Positions 16,970-25,443 of a stretch of DNA of 47,309 bases are shown here, piece by piece. The first letter of the stretch is position 1; each line of letters begins with the position of its first letter. The stretch is taken from NCBI GenBank assembly GCA_019428815.1, contig JAHYJW010000006.1, positions 1 to 47,309 of the forward strand. Direction: 5' to 3'. A program made the position numbers and the translations under genes. The notes under the pieces were generated by a model. That model saw nothing but the letters and a program-made list of their open reading frames with translations, was not told the origin of the DNA and searched no databases. Source of the stretch: Patescibacteria group bacterium. GTDB taxonomy: Archaea > Nanobdellota > Nanobdellia > Pacearchaeales > GW2011-AR1.

Positions 16970-17980
16970 ATGGTAAAGGTGATAATTAAAAAAGAGGGGT
17001 TAATGGGAAAGGGAAATCTAAATCAATTAAAAAATTATCATAAAAAGATAGAGTTAATAAGAAAAGAAATATCTAAGGTTGTTGTAGGTCAAGAAAAGGT
17101 TGTTGATTCCTTAATAAGAGCTCTTCTTTGCGATGGGCATGTTCTTCTTGAAGGAGTTCCAGGAATTGCAAAAACCTTATTGATTAAAGCTCTTTCAGAA
17201 GTAAGTGGATGTACTTCTAAAAGAATTCAGTTTACAGTTGATCTTTTACCTACTGATATTATTGGGCTTACAACATATACCCCCAATAAAGGATTTGAAA
17301 TTGTGAAAGGCCCAATATTTGCTAATTTTATTATAGCAGATGAAATTAACAGAAGTCCTTCTAAAACTCAGTCCGCAATGATTGAGGCTATGCAAGAAAA
17401 GCAAGTTACAATCGGTAAGGAAACCTTTAAACTTCCCTCCCCATTTTTTGTTATGGCAAATCAAAATCCTTTAGAACAAGGAGGTATTTATTCTTTACCA
17501 GAAGCTCAAATAGATAGATTCTTGTTTAAAGTCATTGTTTCTTATCCCGAAGAAGAAGATGAAAAAAGAATTATGGAGGAAAATGTTACCTTAAAGAAAT
17601 TTGAGGACTTTCAACTTAAACCTATAGTTTCTCCAGAAGATATACTTAAGATGCAAGCTCTTATAAAAGAAATATATTTAGATCCAAAAATAAAAGATTA
17701 CATTGTTAAGATAGTCCGAAAGACTAGGGAAAAGGATTTTCAATATGCAGATTTAATCGAATGGGGAAGTTCTCCTAGGGCAGCTATTGCACTTTTTATC
17801 TCTTCTAAAGCACAAGCTTTTCTAAACGGTAGAGATTATGTTATCCCTAGAGATGTTAAGGAAATTGCATATGATGTTCTTAGACATAGGTTGATTCTTT
17901 CTTATAGGGCTAAAGCAGAGGGTATAGATTCTGATAAGATTATAACTCATATACTCAACGAAGAAGTATCTGTTCCTTAA
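16970..17980 (+). CDS. MoxR-family AAA+ ATPase
   Basis: A 336-aa cytoplasmic AAA+ ATPase of the MoxR family, thought to act as a chaperone that activates or assembles partner complexes together with VWA proteins. Walker A is GVPGIAKT (62-69), Walker B is FIIADEINR (120-128), sensor 1 is VMANQNP (161-167), followed by the family signature LPEAQIDRF (177-184) and the C-terminal lid domain. The leaderless promoter supports 16970; M12 is an alternative start closer to the usual family length. The DUF58 and VWA genes follow at 8 and 1 nt, the standard MoxR operon order. The target is unknown; the giant surface proteins immediately upstream are attractive candidates (inference). Confidence 0.95.
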   Translation: MVKVIIKKEGLMGKGNLNQLKNYHKKIELIRKEISKVVVGQEKVVDSLIRALLCDGHVLLEGVPGIAKTLLIKALSEVSGCTSKRIQFTVDLLPTDIIGLTTYTPNKGFEIVKGPIFANFIIADEINRSPSKTQSAMIEAMQEKQVTIGKETFKLPSPFFVMANQNPLEQGGIYSLPEAQIDRFLFKVIVSYPEEEDEKRIMEENVTLKKFEDFQLKPIVSPEDILKMQALIKEIYLDPKIKDYIVKIVRKTREKDFQYADLIEWGSSPRAAIALFISSKAQAFLNGRDYVIPRDVKEIAYDVLRHRLILSYRAKAEGIDSDKIITHILNEEVSVP

Positions 17981-17988
17981 AACTTAAA

Positions 17989-18888
17989 ATGGAATCTAAA
18001 AGATTGAACCTTAATATCCCTCAAGCAGTTTCGGATTTTGAAAGAGCAGCTAAAAAACTGGAAATAATAAATGTCTTGTATAAGATTGTATTTAGGGGAA
18101 GTGGTTTAGAGTTTGATAGCTATAGAGATTACGATTCCAGTGATGATTCATCTTCTATTGATTGGAAAGCTAGTAAAAGAGCAGGTAAACTTTTAGTTAA
18201 AAGGTATATTGAAGAAAGAGATTTGAAAATTATTTTAGCAATAGATATAAGTGAAAGGATGGTTTTTGGTTCTACTAAAAAATTAAAATGTGAGTATGTT
18301 GCGGAATTGGCAGCAGCGATTTCTCATCTAATTCTCATTTCAGGGGATAATTTGGGGTTTGTTCTTTATAATGATGATATAGTTCAGTTTGTTCCCCCGA
18401 ATAAAAGCCCAAATCAATTTCACCTTTTTGTAGACCTCCTTTCTGATTCTTCTTTATACACTGGAGATTCTAATTTAAACCACACCCTCGATTATCTTTT
18501 AAAAAACTTAGATCCCTCTACTTCAGCTATAATCTTTGTTTCAGATTTTTTAAATACAAGTAAAGAATGTCAAAGAAATTTTAATCTTTTATCCAGTAAA
18601 TTTGAAATAATAGCTTTAGTTGTCAAAGACCCTTTAGATAAGGCTCTTCCAGATATTGATAGGGAAATCTTTATTGAACATCCTGCTTCTGGAGAAACTG
18701 TCCTTATAAACCCTAAAGTTTCTGGGAAGATATATGAGAAAATGGCCCTTGAACAAGAAAAATTTGTTGAAGGAATTTTTAAAGCAACGAATATTGATAG
18801 TTTACAATTAACAACAGACAGATATTTTATAGATCCTCTTGTTGGTTTTTTAAAAGAAAGAATTAAAAAAAGGAGTTTTAGAACTTAA
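17989..18888 (+). CDS. DUF58 protein (MoxR partner)
   Basis: A 299-aa protein with the DUF58 signature SSSIDWKASKRAGKLLVKRYIEERDLKIILAID at about residues 55-85, followed by a VWA-like continuation whose metal-site region reads DISERM. DUF58 proteins nearly always sit between a MoxR ATPase and VWA proteins and are thought to form a complex with them. No TM helix is visible, so it is probably cytoplasmic. It is separated from moxR by 8 nt and from the VWA gene by 1 nt; both junctions share the short ACTTAAAATGG sequence at the start codon, without a clear Shine-Dalgarno. The biochemical role of the family is not established. Confidence 0.92.
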   Translation: MESKRLNLNIPQAVSDFERAAKKLEIINVLYKIVFRGSGLEFDSYRDYDSSDDSSSIDWKASKRAGKLLVKRYIEERDLKIILAIDISERMVFGSTKKLKCEYVAELAAAISHLILISGDNLGFVLYNDDIVQFVPPNKSPNQFHLFVDLLSDSSLYTGDSNLNHTLDYLLKNLDPSTSAIIFVSDFLNTSKECQRNFNLLSSKFEIIALVVKDPLDKALPDIDREIFIEHPASGETVLINPKVSGKIYEKMALEQEKFVEGIFKATNIDSLQLTTDRYFIDPLVGFLKERIKKRSFRT

Positions 18889-18889
18889 A

Positions 18890-19810
18890 ATGGTAGAAAT
18901 TGATTTCATTTATCCGTATTATCTTTTATTTTTGTTGATTATCCCAATTTTAATTTTCATTCATTTTATTTCTTTTAATGTTTCTAAAAACAAAGCAGTT
19001 AGATTTGCTAATTTTGAAGCTATGGCTAAAGTTAAGAATATTGATTTACTTTCTAAAAATGTAACAGTATTGTATCTTAGTTTGATTATTGTGTTTTCTA
19101 TTACCCTCGCTCTTTCTGGGATAATAGTTTATATTGATTCTGATGCAAGTTCTCATTCTTTTGTTATTGCAATAGATGCCTCTTCAAGTATGGATGCAAA
19201 TGATATCCTTCCGAATAGATTAGAGGCTTCAAAAGATGCTGCAAAAAGATTTTTAGATTCCCTTCCCGCTCATACGCCTGTTGGCGTAGTCTCTTACTCA
19301 GGGATATCTTTTATTGAAACAGATATTACAACTTCTAAAATTTTAGCTAAACAAACAATTGATGAAATTGAAATATCTGGAATTGGAGGAACAGATGTAT
19401 ATGAAGTAATAATTACCTCTGTTAATTTATTAAAAGGAGAAGATTCTAAAGCAGTTATCCTTTTTAGTGATGGCCAAATAAATGTAGGGGTTCTTGAATC
19501 TATTATTTCTTATGCTTTAGATAAGGGGGTTGTAATCCACACAATTGGGGTTGGAACTGAAGAAGGGGGGATAACTGGATATGGTGTATCTAGATTAAAC
19601 CCTGAAATCCTTCAAGCTCTTTCGTTTAATACAGGGGGAGTTTATCTTAAATTAGATGAAATGGATTCAGATAACTTATTCTCTGAATTAGTAACCAAAA
19701 CAAGAAAAAAAGTTCCGGTAAATTTTTCCGTTTATTTTATGATTATCTCTTTAGTTTTATTTGTGATATTATTCGTATTAATAAATTCTAAGTATCGTGG
19801 TTTACCCTAA
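18890..19810 (+). CDS. BatA-like VWA-domain membrane protein
   Basis: A 306-aa protein with two N-terminal TM helices (about 9-28 and 59-81), a von Willebrand factor A domain, and a C-terminal TM helix (VYFMIISLVLFVILFVLI). This is the BatA/Aerotolerance-type layout. The MIDAS metal site is intact: DASSS (96-100), GGTD (166-169) and FSDGQ (192-196). VWA domains bind protein ligands through a bound metal ion. It closes the MoxR-DUF58-VWA operon. No BatB/C/D-like partner or TPR protein follows, unlike many bacterial versions. It is the membrane component and probably faces the cytoplasm or exterior loops depending on helix orientation, which I cannot settle. Confidence 0.92.
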   Translation: MVEIDFIYPYYLLFLLIIPILIFIHFISFNVSKNKAVRFANFEAMAKVKNIDLLSKNVTVLYLSLIIVFSITLALSGIIVYIDSDASSHSFVIAIDASSSMDANDILPNRLEASKDAAKRFLDSLPAHTPVGVVSYSGISFIETDITTSKILAKQTIDEIEISGIGGTDVYEVIITSVNLLKGEDSKAVILFSDGQINVGVLESIISYALDKGVVIHTIGVGTEEGGITGYGVSRLNPEILQALSFNTGGVYLKLDEMDSDNLFSELVTKTRKKVPVNFSVYFMIISLVLFVILFVLINSKYRGLP

Positions 19811-19839
19811 CTAATTTTTAAGAGGATTTTAAAAATATC

Positions 19840-19867
19840 CTAAGAAGATTCTAAGAAGATTTTTATA
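19840..19867 (+). promoter_or_regulatory. TATA box preceded by an 11-bp tandem repeat
   Basis: CTAAGAAGATT occurs twice head-to-tail (19840-19850, 19851-19861) and runs straight into a TATA-like TTTTATA centred 25 nt before ATG 19889. The repeat occupies the BRE/upstream position, so it may be a regulator site. Confidence 0.45.
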
Positions 19868-19888
19868 CTAATATTCTTTTTTAGATAT

Positions 19889-21880
19889 ATGTTGGAAAGT
19901 TCTTTTATTTGGATAGGGGTTGTATTGGGAATTTTAGTATTTTTAGTAATTCTCTTTATGATTTTAATCCCTTCAGAAAAAAAACTCAAGAAAAAAATTG
20001 AGATAAAAGAGGACAATAAAAAGAAACTTTTTGTTAATCATATCTTATTGTTAAGGGGGCTTAAAAAAGAATCTCGAGAAGTTTTAGAAGATATTAACAG
20101 ACTTTCTAGAAAATTCTTTGAGGAAATGTTTGGTCTTCCTTCTAAATTAGAGTACCTTGAAATTGCAGAAAAATTCAAAGATAAAAATAGAAAAGATATT
20201 GTAAATTTTTGTAAAAGAATGGAAGAAGCTCTTTATTCTAAAAAAGAATTAACTAAGATTTATTTAAACACTCTTTTAGACGATTTAGAAAAGTTAGCTG
20301 TAAGAGAATCTAAGGAAGAACAAAAAGCAAAATTTTCTATGGAAATTGAAGATAATAAAAAATCTTTGGAAAGAGAAATTCAAAATTATGGAAGATTAAA
20401 GGCTCTTCCTAACTTAGAAAACGGGTTAAAATCAAGTCTGTTTCCGGATAGATTAAACAAGCCTAAACTTGCTCTTTTAAATGAGTTACCCACAAGAGGT
20501 CCTAATTCTATCTTTTTAGGTAAACTTCCTGAAACAGGACAAAATGCTTATTTTTTTCTTGAAGATTTGAAGAGTAACCTTCTTATTTCTGGTTCGAATA
20601 AAAGTGGAAAGACAACTTTTGCACAAATCTTAGCAGAGGGGGTTTTATTAAAGAATAGAAATGTTTTAGTTTTTGATCCTAAATCTCAATGGAGTGGGTT
20701 TCTAAAAGAATGTAAAAATGCTGAAATTTTGGAAAAATACCCTGAATTTGGAATGAGCCCTGAGAATGTTTTATCTTTTAAAACTTTAATAAAAAAGATT
20801 ACAGATCCCTATGAAATTTTAGAAATTGAAAAATCCTTGGGTAATCCCGGAGAAATAATTGTTTTTGATTTGGGTAGCTTAACTCCCCCACAAATTGATG
20901 TTTTTATTGCAAGTGCATTTGAGCAAATATTCCAGCTTGATTTAAAACCTGACCCTAATTTGAAAACCTTAATAGTATGTGAGGATGTTCATGATTTATT
21001 AAAAGGTCTTGGGGGTTCTGGAGCTGGATTTATTCAGTTAGAAAGGGGCCTTAGAAATCTTTCAGAAAAAGGTATTGGAATAACTATGACATCCCAATTT
21101 TCAGAGGATTTTGTAAGAGAACTAAAAGCAAGAATAAATATGAGAGTTCATATGAAAACAACTTCTGAAAGAGATTTATTTTTAATAAAAAAGAGATTTG
21201 GAGAAGGATACTCAGAAAAAGTAAAAATTCTTTTCCCAGGACAAGGACTAATTTTAAATCCAGATTATAACCAAGGAAGTCCGTATTTAGTTAAATTTAG
21301 ACCATTAGTCCATGATTCAGGTAGCCTTAATTCTTCAGATTTAGAACTTTATCATCAATATTTAAATCTCATCGAAGATTTTGAATATCAAATTTGGCAA
21401 TTAAAAAGATTAGGTGGAAGAGTTACAGATTGTGAATTTGATATTCGTTTAGCTAAAGATAAATTTAAATCTGGTCAATTTGAATTAACAAAAATATACT
21501 TTCAAACATTATCTCCTAAAATTTTGAAAGAGTGGGGAAGGATAAAAAGAAAACCCCTTCATTTCATAAAACCAAGAATAAAAAAAGAGGACCTTTTGAA
21601 GGGGATAAATTTCAGTAAAAGTGAAAGATTAAAATGGAAAGAATTGACAATAACCCCCCAAGAAGAAAATTTAAAATACGAAAAAAAACCTCTTTCTAAG
21701 AATTTTATTCCTAAAACCCCTGAATTTTCAAAAAAGATTACTCAAAAAGAAAGTAAAAAGAAAAAACAAAAGGGAAAAGATAAAAAAGAAAATAAACCTG
21801 CTGATAGATTTTTTGATACAGATATAGATGAAGAATTAGAAGACCTTAGATTAAGAATTAATAGGTTAGCTATTAGGTGA
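19889..21880 (+). CDS. Membrane-tethered HerA/DUF87-type ATPase
   Basis: A 663-aa protein: an N-terminal TM helix (residues 7-28), a helical region of about 150 residues, then a P-loop ATPase core. Walker A is GSNKSGKTTFAQ, Walker B is LIVCEDVH (a D that may be preceded by E), and TMTSQF fits a sensor motif of the HerA/FtsK/VirB4 group. A basic, lysine-rich C-terminal tail follows. Such ATPases pump DNA or power protein secretion; membrane tethering favours a translocation or assembly role. It has its own promoter 78 nt after the VWA gene. It could be an ATPase for the neighbouring surface proteins (inference) or a DNA pump. No hexamer partner or pilus platform protein is adjacent. Confidence 0.8.
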   Translation: MLESSFIWIGVVLGILVFLVILFMILIPSEKKLKKKIEIKEDNKKKLFVNHILLLRGLKKESREVLEDINRLSRKFFEEMFGLPSKLEYLEIAEKFKDKNRKDIVNFCKRMEEALYSKKELTKIYLNTLLDDLEKLAVRESKEEQKAKFSMEIEDNKKSLEREIQNYGRLKALPNLENGLKSSLFPDRLNKPKLALLNELPTRGPNSIFLGKLPETGQNAYFFLEDLKSNLLISGSNKSGKTTFAQILAEGVLLKNRNVLVFDPKSQWSGFLKECKNAEILEKYPEFGMSPENVLSFKTLIKKITDPYEILEIEKSLGNPGEIIVFDLGSLTPPQIDVFIASAFEQIFQLDLKPDPNLKTLIVCEDVHDLLKGLGGSGAGFIQLERGLRNLSEKGIGITMTSQFSEDFVRELKARINMRVHMKTTSERDLFLIKKRFGEGYSEKVKILFPGQGLILNPDYNQGSPYLVKFRPLVHDSGSLNSSDLELYHQYLNLIEDFEYQIWQLKRLGGRVTDCEFDIRLAKDKFKSGQFELTKIYFQTLSPKILKEWGRIKRKPLHFIKPRIKKEDLLKGINFSKSERLKWKELTITPQEENLKYEKKPLSKNFIPKTPEFSKKITQKESKKKKQKGKDKKENKPADRFFDTDIDEELEDLRLRINRLAIR

Positions 21881-21913
21881 GAAATTTTTGTATTTTAGTG
21901 TATTTTAAGAGTA

Positions 21914-23023
21914 TTAGATTTTTAATCTTTCTATAAACTCCTTTTTATTAAAAGGGATTATCTCATCATATAGCTGTCCAGTTCCTAAAAAGATTATGGG
22001 TTTTTTAGTTATATAACCTATAGACAAAGCAGACCCCCCTTTTTCGTCAACGTCTGTTTTAGTAAGAATAATCCCATCAATTCCTATTTCTTCATCAAAA
22101 CTTTTTGCCTGTTCAATAACATCATTTCCGGTTATGGATTCCCCAACAAATATCTTTAAGTTTGGTTTACATACTCGATTAATCTTCTCCATTTCTTTTA
22201 ACAAATTCTTAGAGGTGTGCATTCTTCCAGCAGTATCTATTAAAACCACATCGATATGATTCTTTTTAGCATAGTTTATTGCATCAAAACCCACTGCTGC
22301 CGGATCAGATCCATACTCTTGAGAGATAACTGGCACTCCTAACTTGTTCCCATGTTCTTTTAATTGTTCTATACTGGCAGCTCTAAATGTATCTGCACTG
22401 GCTAAAACGCTAGAAAGATTTTCCTTTTTTAGAAAGTTTGAGATTTTTGCAATTGTTGTTGTTTTTCCAGTTCCATTAATTCCCATAAAAAGGACGATAA
22501 AAGGTTCTTGAGGGTTATTCTCCTTTTTTTCTTTTATCTCTTTTAAAATTTCAAGGGGTTCTAAGAGAACTTTTTCTAGTATATCTTTTAAAGCATCTTT
22601 TATTTGAGTTTCTATCTCTTTTTTTAAGAATTCTTTTCCAACAATTCTTTCTCCTAGCTCGGACATAATCTTGTCTGCAACTTCAAATGCCACATTATTT
22701 TCTAGAAGTATCATTTTTAACTCTTCGCCATAATACTCAAAATCATCTTGAGAAATTTTTGTTTTGTTTATCTTACCTGCAATTTTTCTAAAGAAACCCT
22801 CTTTTTTTTCTTCATCTTCAGGTATAGATACCCCCCCTGTGCTCTTTTCTTTAACTTTTTTTGATTTCTTTAACTTTTTCTCAGATTTTGTAATCTTTTC
22901 TTTAGTCTCTTTTTTAGTTCCTTCTTTTAGTTCTTCAGATGATTCTTCTAATGAGGATTTGTCTTTATCTTTTGAGACATCTTTAACCCATTTGCTTATT
23001 TTTTCTTTTAAAAATTTGAACAT
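21914..23023 (-). CDS. ftsY: Signal recognition particle receptor FtsY
   Basis: A 369-aa SRP receptor GTPase that docks SRP-ribosome complexes at the membrane for co-translational export. The highly charged A-domain (residues 1-80, Lys/Glu-rich) precedes the helical N domain and the GTPase: G1 GINGTGKTTT (181-190), DTFRAAS (211-217), G3 DTAGRMH (263-269), and G4 TKTDVDEKGG (321-330). The motif VGESITGNDVIEQA is the FtsY/Ffh closing loop; the usual DA there is ES. It faces convergently the ATPase gene and divergently apgM across 92 nt. TATA is 26 nt upstream of the ATG. All SRP-GTPase motifs are present, so it should be functional. Confidence 0.97.
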   Translation of the reverse strand: MFKFLKEKISKWVKDVSKDKDKSSLEESSEELKEGTKKETKEKITKSEKKLKKSKKVKEKSTGGVSIPEDEEKKEGFFRKIAGKINKTKISQDDFEYYGEELKMILLENNVAFEVADKIMSELGERIVGKEFLKKEIETQIKDALKDILEKVLLEPLEILKEIKEKKENNPQEPFIVLFMGINGTGKTTTIAKISNFLKKENLSSVLASADTFRAASIEQLKEHGNKLGVPVISQEYGSDPAAVGFDAINYAKKNHIDVVLIDTAGRMHTSKNLLKEMEKINRVCKPNLKIFVGESITGNDVIEQAKSFDEEIGIDGIILTKTDVDEKGGSALSIGYITKKPIIFLGTGQLYDEIIPFNKKEFIERLKI

Positions 23024-23045
23024 ATCTCTAATAATTTTGGTTGAT

Positions 23046-23052
23046 TTATAAA
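23046..23052 (-). promoter_or_regulatory. TATA box of ftsY
   Basis: TTTATAA on the minus strand, centred 26 nt before the ftsY ATG, inside the 92-nt divergent ftsY/apgM promoter region. Confidence 0.65.
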
Positions 23053-23086
23053 TATGATTAATGTACCTAAAAAACGAATATAAATT

Positions 23087-23093
23087 TTTATAA
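23087..23093 (+). promoter_or_regulatory. TATA box of apgM
   Basis: TTTATAA centred 26 nt before ATG 23116; it is about 40 nt from the oppositely oriented ftsY TATA box. Confidence 0.65.
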
Positions 23094-23115
23094 ATGGCAG
23101 GTGCTTTAATAATCT

Positions 23116-24456
23116 ATGAAAGGAATACTTGTACTTTTGGATGGAATTGGGGACCTTCCTTCTAGAGTTCTTAAGGGAAAAACTCCCTTAGAAGCAGCAA
23201 ATACCCCTAATTTAGATTTTTTAGCTGCTCGGGGAGAGATGGGGTTAATGTATCCTGTGAGGCCGGGGTTTATTCCGGAATCAGATCAAGCAGTTATTTC
23301 TATTTTTGGTAACGAGTTAATTGATAGTACTAGGGGACAGTTAGAAGCAAAGGGAACTGGGTTAAAACTTACTCGTGGGGATTTAGCATTAAGGGTTAAT
23401 TTTGCAACTATTGATTCTTTAAAAGAGGGAAATATCTTAGATAGACGGGCTGGACGTACTTTAACCACAGCAGAAGCAGAGATTTTAGCTAAAGCGATTA
23501 ATAAAATTAAACTTCCTTGTGAGTTTGTTTTTAAATCAACAGTTCAACATAGGGCGGCTCTTGTTCTAAGGGGGGGATTTTCAGATAACATCTCGAGTAA
23601 TGATTCTACATATTCAGAAGGAAAAATGAGAGAAGTAAATAAAATCTCAAATTTTAGAGCATTAGATGATGAAGAAAATACTCAATATACTGTTAATATT
23701 CTTAATGAATTCTTGGATAAAGTTTTTGAGGTTTTAGATAAACATCCGATCAATCAACAAAGAAGAAAAAAGGGTCTTTCTCCTGCAAATTTTCTTCTTA
23801 TAAGAGGTGCAGGCATTGAACCTCCAAAATTAAAATTTTATAGAAAATGGATATCTGTTGCTTATATGCCCCTTGAAATGGGATTTTCAGAAATTAGCGG
23901 AATGAATGTTTTTTCCTTTGATTACCCCCCATTAAAAGGATATGATTCATATAAAAATCTAAGAGAAGGGTTGATTAAAGCTTGTGATTTTTCAATTAAA
24001 GTACTTAAAAAAAACCATAAAAGTGCAGATTACGCTTATATACACTTAAAAGAAACAGATTTACCTGGCCATGATAATAAACCTATTGAGAAGAAGTTGA
24101 TGATAGAACATATTGATAAGACCTTTTTTAAATTTTTAAAAGATTTTGCAACCTCAAATAAGATAAAAGTAGTTGTTACAGGTGATCATTCTACTCCTTG
24201 TAAACTTAAGGCCCATTCTGCAGATCCTGTTCCTATTTTGTTTTATAATGATAAACCCCCGAAACCTAAAGGCGGAATTACTTCTTTTTTTAAAAATGCA
24301 AATCAAAAAATCCCTTTTTATCCCAAGAAAAATCCTCTAAAACCGGAAAATTCTGAAGAGAAAAGAGAAAAATTTTGTGAAAAAAATGCAAAAAGAGGTA
24401 GTTTAGGAAAAGTTCTTGGTAAAGAACTTTTTGAAAAAGTTGGTTTTTTAAAATAA
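23116..24456 (+). CDS. apgM: 2,3-bisphosphoglycerate-independent phosphoglycerate mutase, archaeal type
   Basis: A 446-aa enzyme interconverting 3- and 2-phosphoglycerate in glycolysis/gluconeogenesis, of the alkaline-phosphatase superfamily archaeal iPGM family. Diagnostic stretches: ILVLLDGIGD at the N-terminus (metal Asp), TPLEAANTPNLD, ESDQAVISIFG around the phosphoacceptor Ser, GQLEAKGTGLKL and LALRVNFAT, and the second metal site VVTGDHSTPCKLKAHSADPVP. The C-terminus ends with the usual GSLGKVLGKELF. It is longer than typical (about 400 aa), with a Lys/Pro-rich insertion near residues 385-420. Presence of this gene suggests at least a partial lower glycolytic pathway. Confidence 0.95.
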   Translation: MKGILVLLDGIGDLPSRVLKGKTPLEAANTPNLDFLAARGEMGLMYPVRPGFIPESDQAVISIFGNELIDSTRGQLEAKGTGLKLTRGDLALRVNFATIDSLKEGNILDRRAGRTLTTAEAEILAKAINKIKLPCEFVFKSTVQHRAALVLRGGFSDNISSNDSTYSEGKMREVNKISNFRALDDEENTQYTVNILNEFLDKVFEVLDKHPINQQRRKKGLSPANFLLIRGAGIEPPKLKFYRKWISVAYMPLEMGFSEISGMNVFSFDYPPLKGYDSYKNLREGLIKACDFSIKVLKKNHKSADYAYIHLKETDLPGHDNKPIEKKLMIEHIDKTFFKFLKDFATSNKIKVVVTGDHSTPCKLKAHSADPVPILFYNDKPPKPKGGITSFFKNANQKIPFYPKKNPLKPENSEEKREKFCEKNAKRGSLGKVLGKELFEKVGFLK

Positions 24457-24517
24457 AAGTTTTTTTAAAGAATCCCTAAAAAATAATAAAAATTTGGGGT
24501 TTTAAGGTATTTCTTTT

Positions 24518-24524
24518 TTTATAA
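24518..24524 (+). promoter_or_regulatory. Possible TATA box upstream of the GINS gene
   Basis: TTTATAA centred 70 nt before ATG 24591. Initiation about 26 nt downstream would leave a 5' leader of about 45 nt, unlike the leaderless neighbours; the leader contains a 13-codon ORF. Confidence 0.4.
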
Positions 24525-24590
24525 TCTTAAACTCTAAAAGCTTTTTTTTATTATGGCAATTGTTAAAAAGGGGACTTATTTGTTATCCTT

Positions 24591-25145
24591 ATGATTACTT
24601 ACAATGATTTATACGAAGCAGCAAGAAAAGAGCGATATTCTGATCAACTCCAAAATCTCCCAAAAAATTTCATTGAAGAAATATCTATTTATCTTAAAGA
24701 AAAAAAGCAACTTTCCCTTAAAGATGATGATATCTTTTCAGATATGATTACTAAAACCAAAAAACAACTTGAAAATGCAATAACTCTTTTTAGAGAGTTG
24801 ATTATCAGGAGAAGAAAAAAAATACTCAATCTTGTTCTTATAGCTGCAGAAACCGGGATTTCTAAACAAGATTTTGATAACATGCTTTCTTTTGAAAAAA
24901 CACTATTCGAGGAACTCATGAAAAATGTTGAGATATCAGATAAAAAACTTAATGAAATCTTAACTGGTAAGAAAATTAAAGAATCTAAAAATGAGATGGT
25001 TATTTTTAAAAAAGAGGTTGGAGAATTTGTAGACTTAGAGGGTGAAAAAATTGGCCCCTTTGAAAAAGGGCAAATTGTAAATATCCCTCGCGATGTCGCA
25101 AAAATTCTGATTGAAGATGGAAAAGCAGAGATTTTGGATAAATAA
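24591..25145 (+). CDS. Archaeal GINS subunit (Gins51/Sld5-like)
   Basis: A 184-aa DNA replication factor; GINS joins MCM and the Cdc45/RecJ-like protein in the replicative helicase. The helical A domain covers residues 1-135: the opening YNDLYEAARKERYSDQLQ and LPKNFIEEISIYL is typical of archaeal GINS. The small beta B domain is at the C-terminus (FVDLEGEKIGPFEKGQIVNIPRDVA...). This A-then-B order is that of the Gins51/Sld5 type. Its ATG overlaps the TGA of a 13-codon upstream ORF (ATGA). There is no second GINS gene in the window; many DPANN may use a homotetramer (inference). Spacing of 67 nt to the next gene, which has its own TATA box. Confidence 0.85.
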   Translation: MITYNDLYEAARKERYSDQLQNLPKNFIEEISIYLKEKKQLSLKDDDIFSDMITKTKKQLENAITLFRELIIRRRKKILNLVLIAAETGISKQDFDNMLSFEKTLFEELMKNVEISDKKLNEILTGKKIKESKNEMVIFKKEVGEFVDLEGEKIGPFEKGQIVNIPRDVAKILIEDGKAEILDK

Positions 25146-25183
25146 AAACCAAGTTTCTAATTTTTTAAACTTTTTCCGGTAAA

Positions 25184-25190
25184 TTTATTA
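25184..25190 (+). promoter_or_regulatory. TATA box before 25213
   Basis: TTTATTA centred 26 nt before ATG 25213. Confidence 0.5.
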
Positions 25191-25212
25191 ATCTTTTATT
25201 CTTTTTTATTCA

Positions 25213-25443
25213 ATGAAAAACAGACATTTTGTTGGAGCATTGTTTTTTCTCGTGGGTTTAATATTAACCTATACCTTAGAAAGATCTACCCTTTTTATTG
25301 GGTTGGTTTTTTGTGTGTTTGGGCTCATAATATTCTTTAATAAAAAAGGAGATGAAATTGAGATGATTAAGTCTCTTAATCTAAACAAAAAAAATGATAA
25401 GGAGGAACTAAAGAGGAGAAATAAAAATGGAAAAAACAAATAA
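25213..25443 (+). CDS. Small two-TM protein
   Basis: A 76-aa unrecognised protein with two hydrophobic helices (about 7-21 and 27-42, separated by a short TLERST loop) and a basic Lys/Asn-rich cytoplasmic tail. The leaderless promoter fixes the start. The last 17 nt overlap the start of the YbjQ-family gene, whose purine-rich Shine-Dalgarno lies inside this gene, so the pair is co-expressed. The link with YbjQ may be functional, as YbjQ-family proteins are often beside small membrane proteins, but I cannot support more than that. Confidence 0.6.
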   Translation: MKNRHFVGALFFLVGLILTYTLERSTLFIGLVFCVFGLIIFFNKKGDEIEMIKSLNLNKKNDKEELKRRNKNGKNK

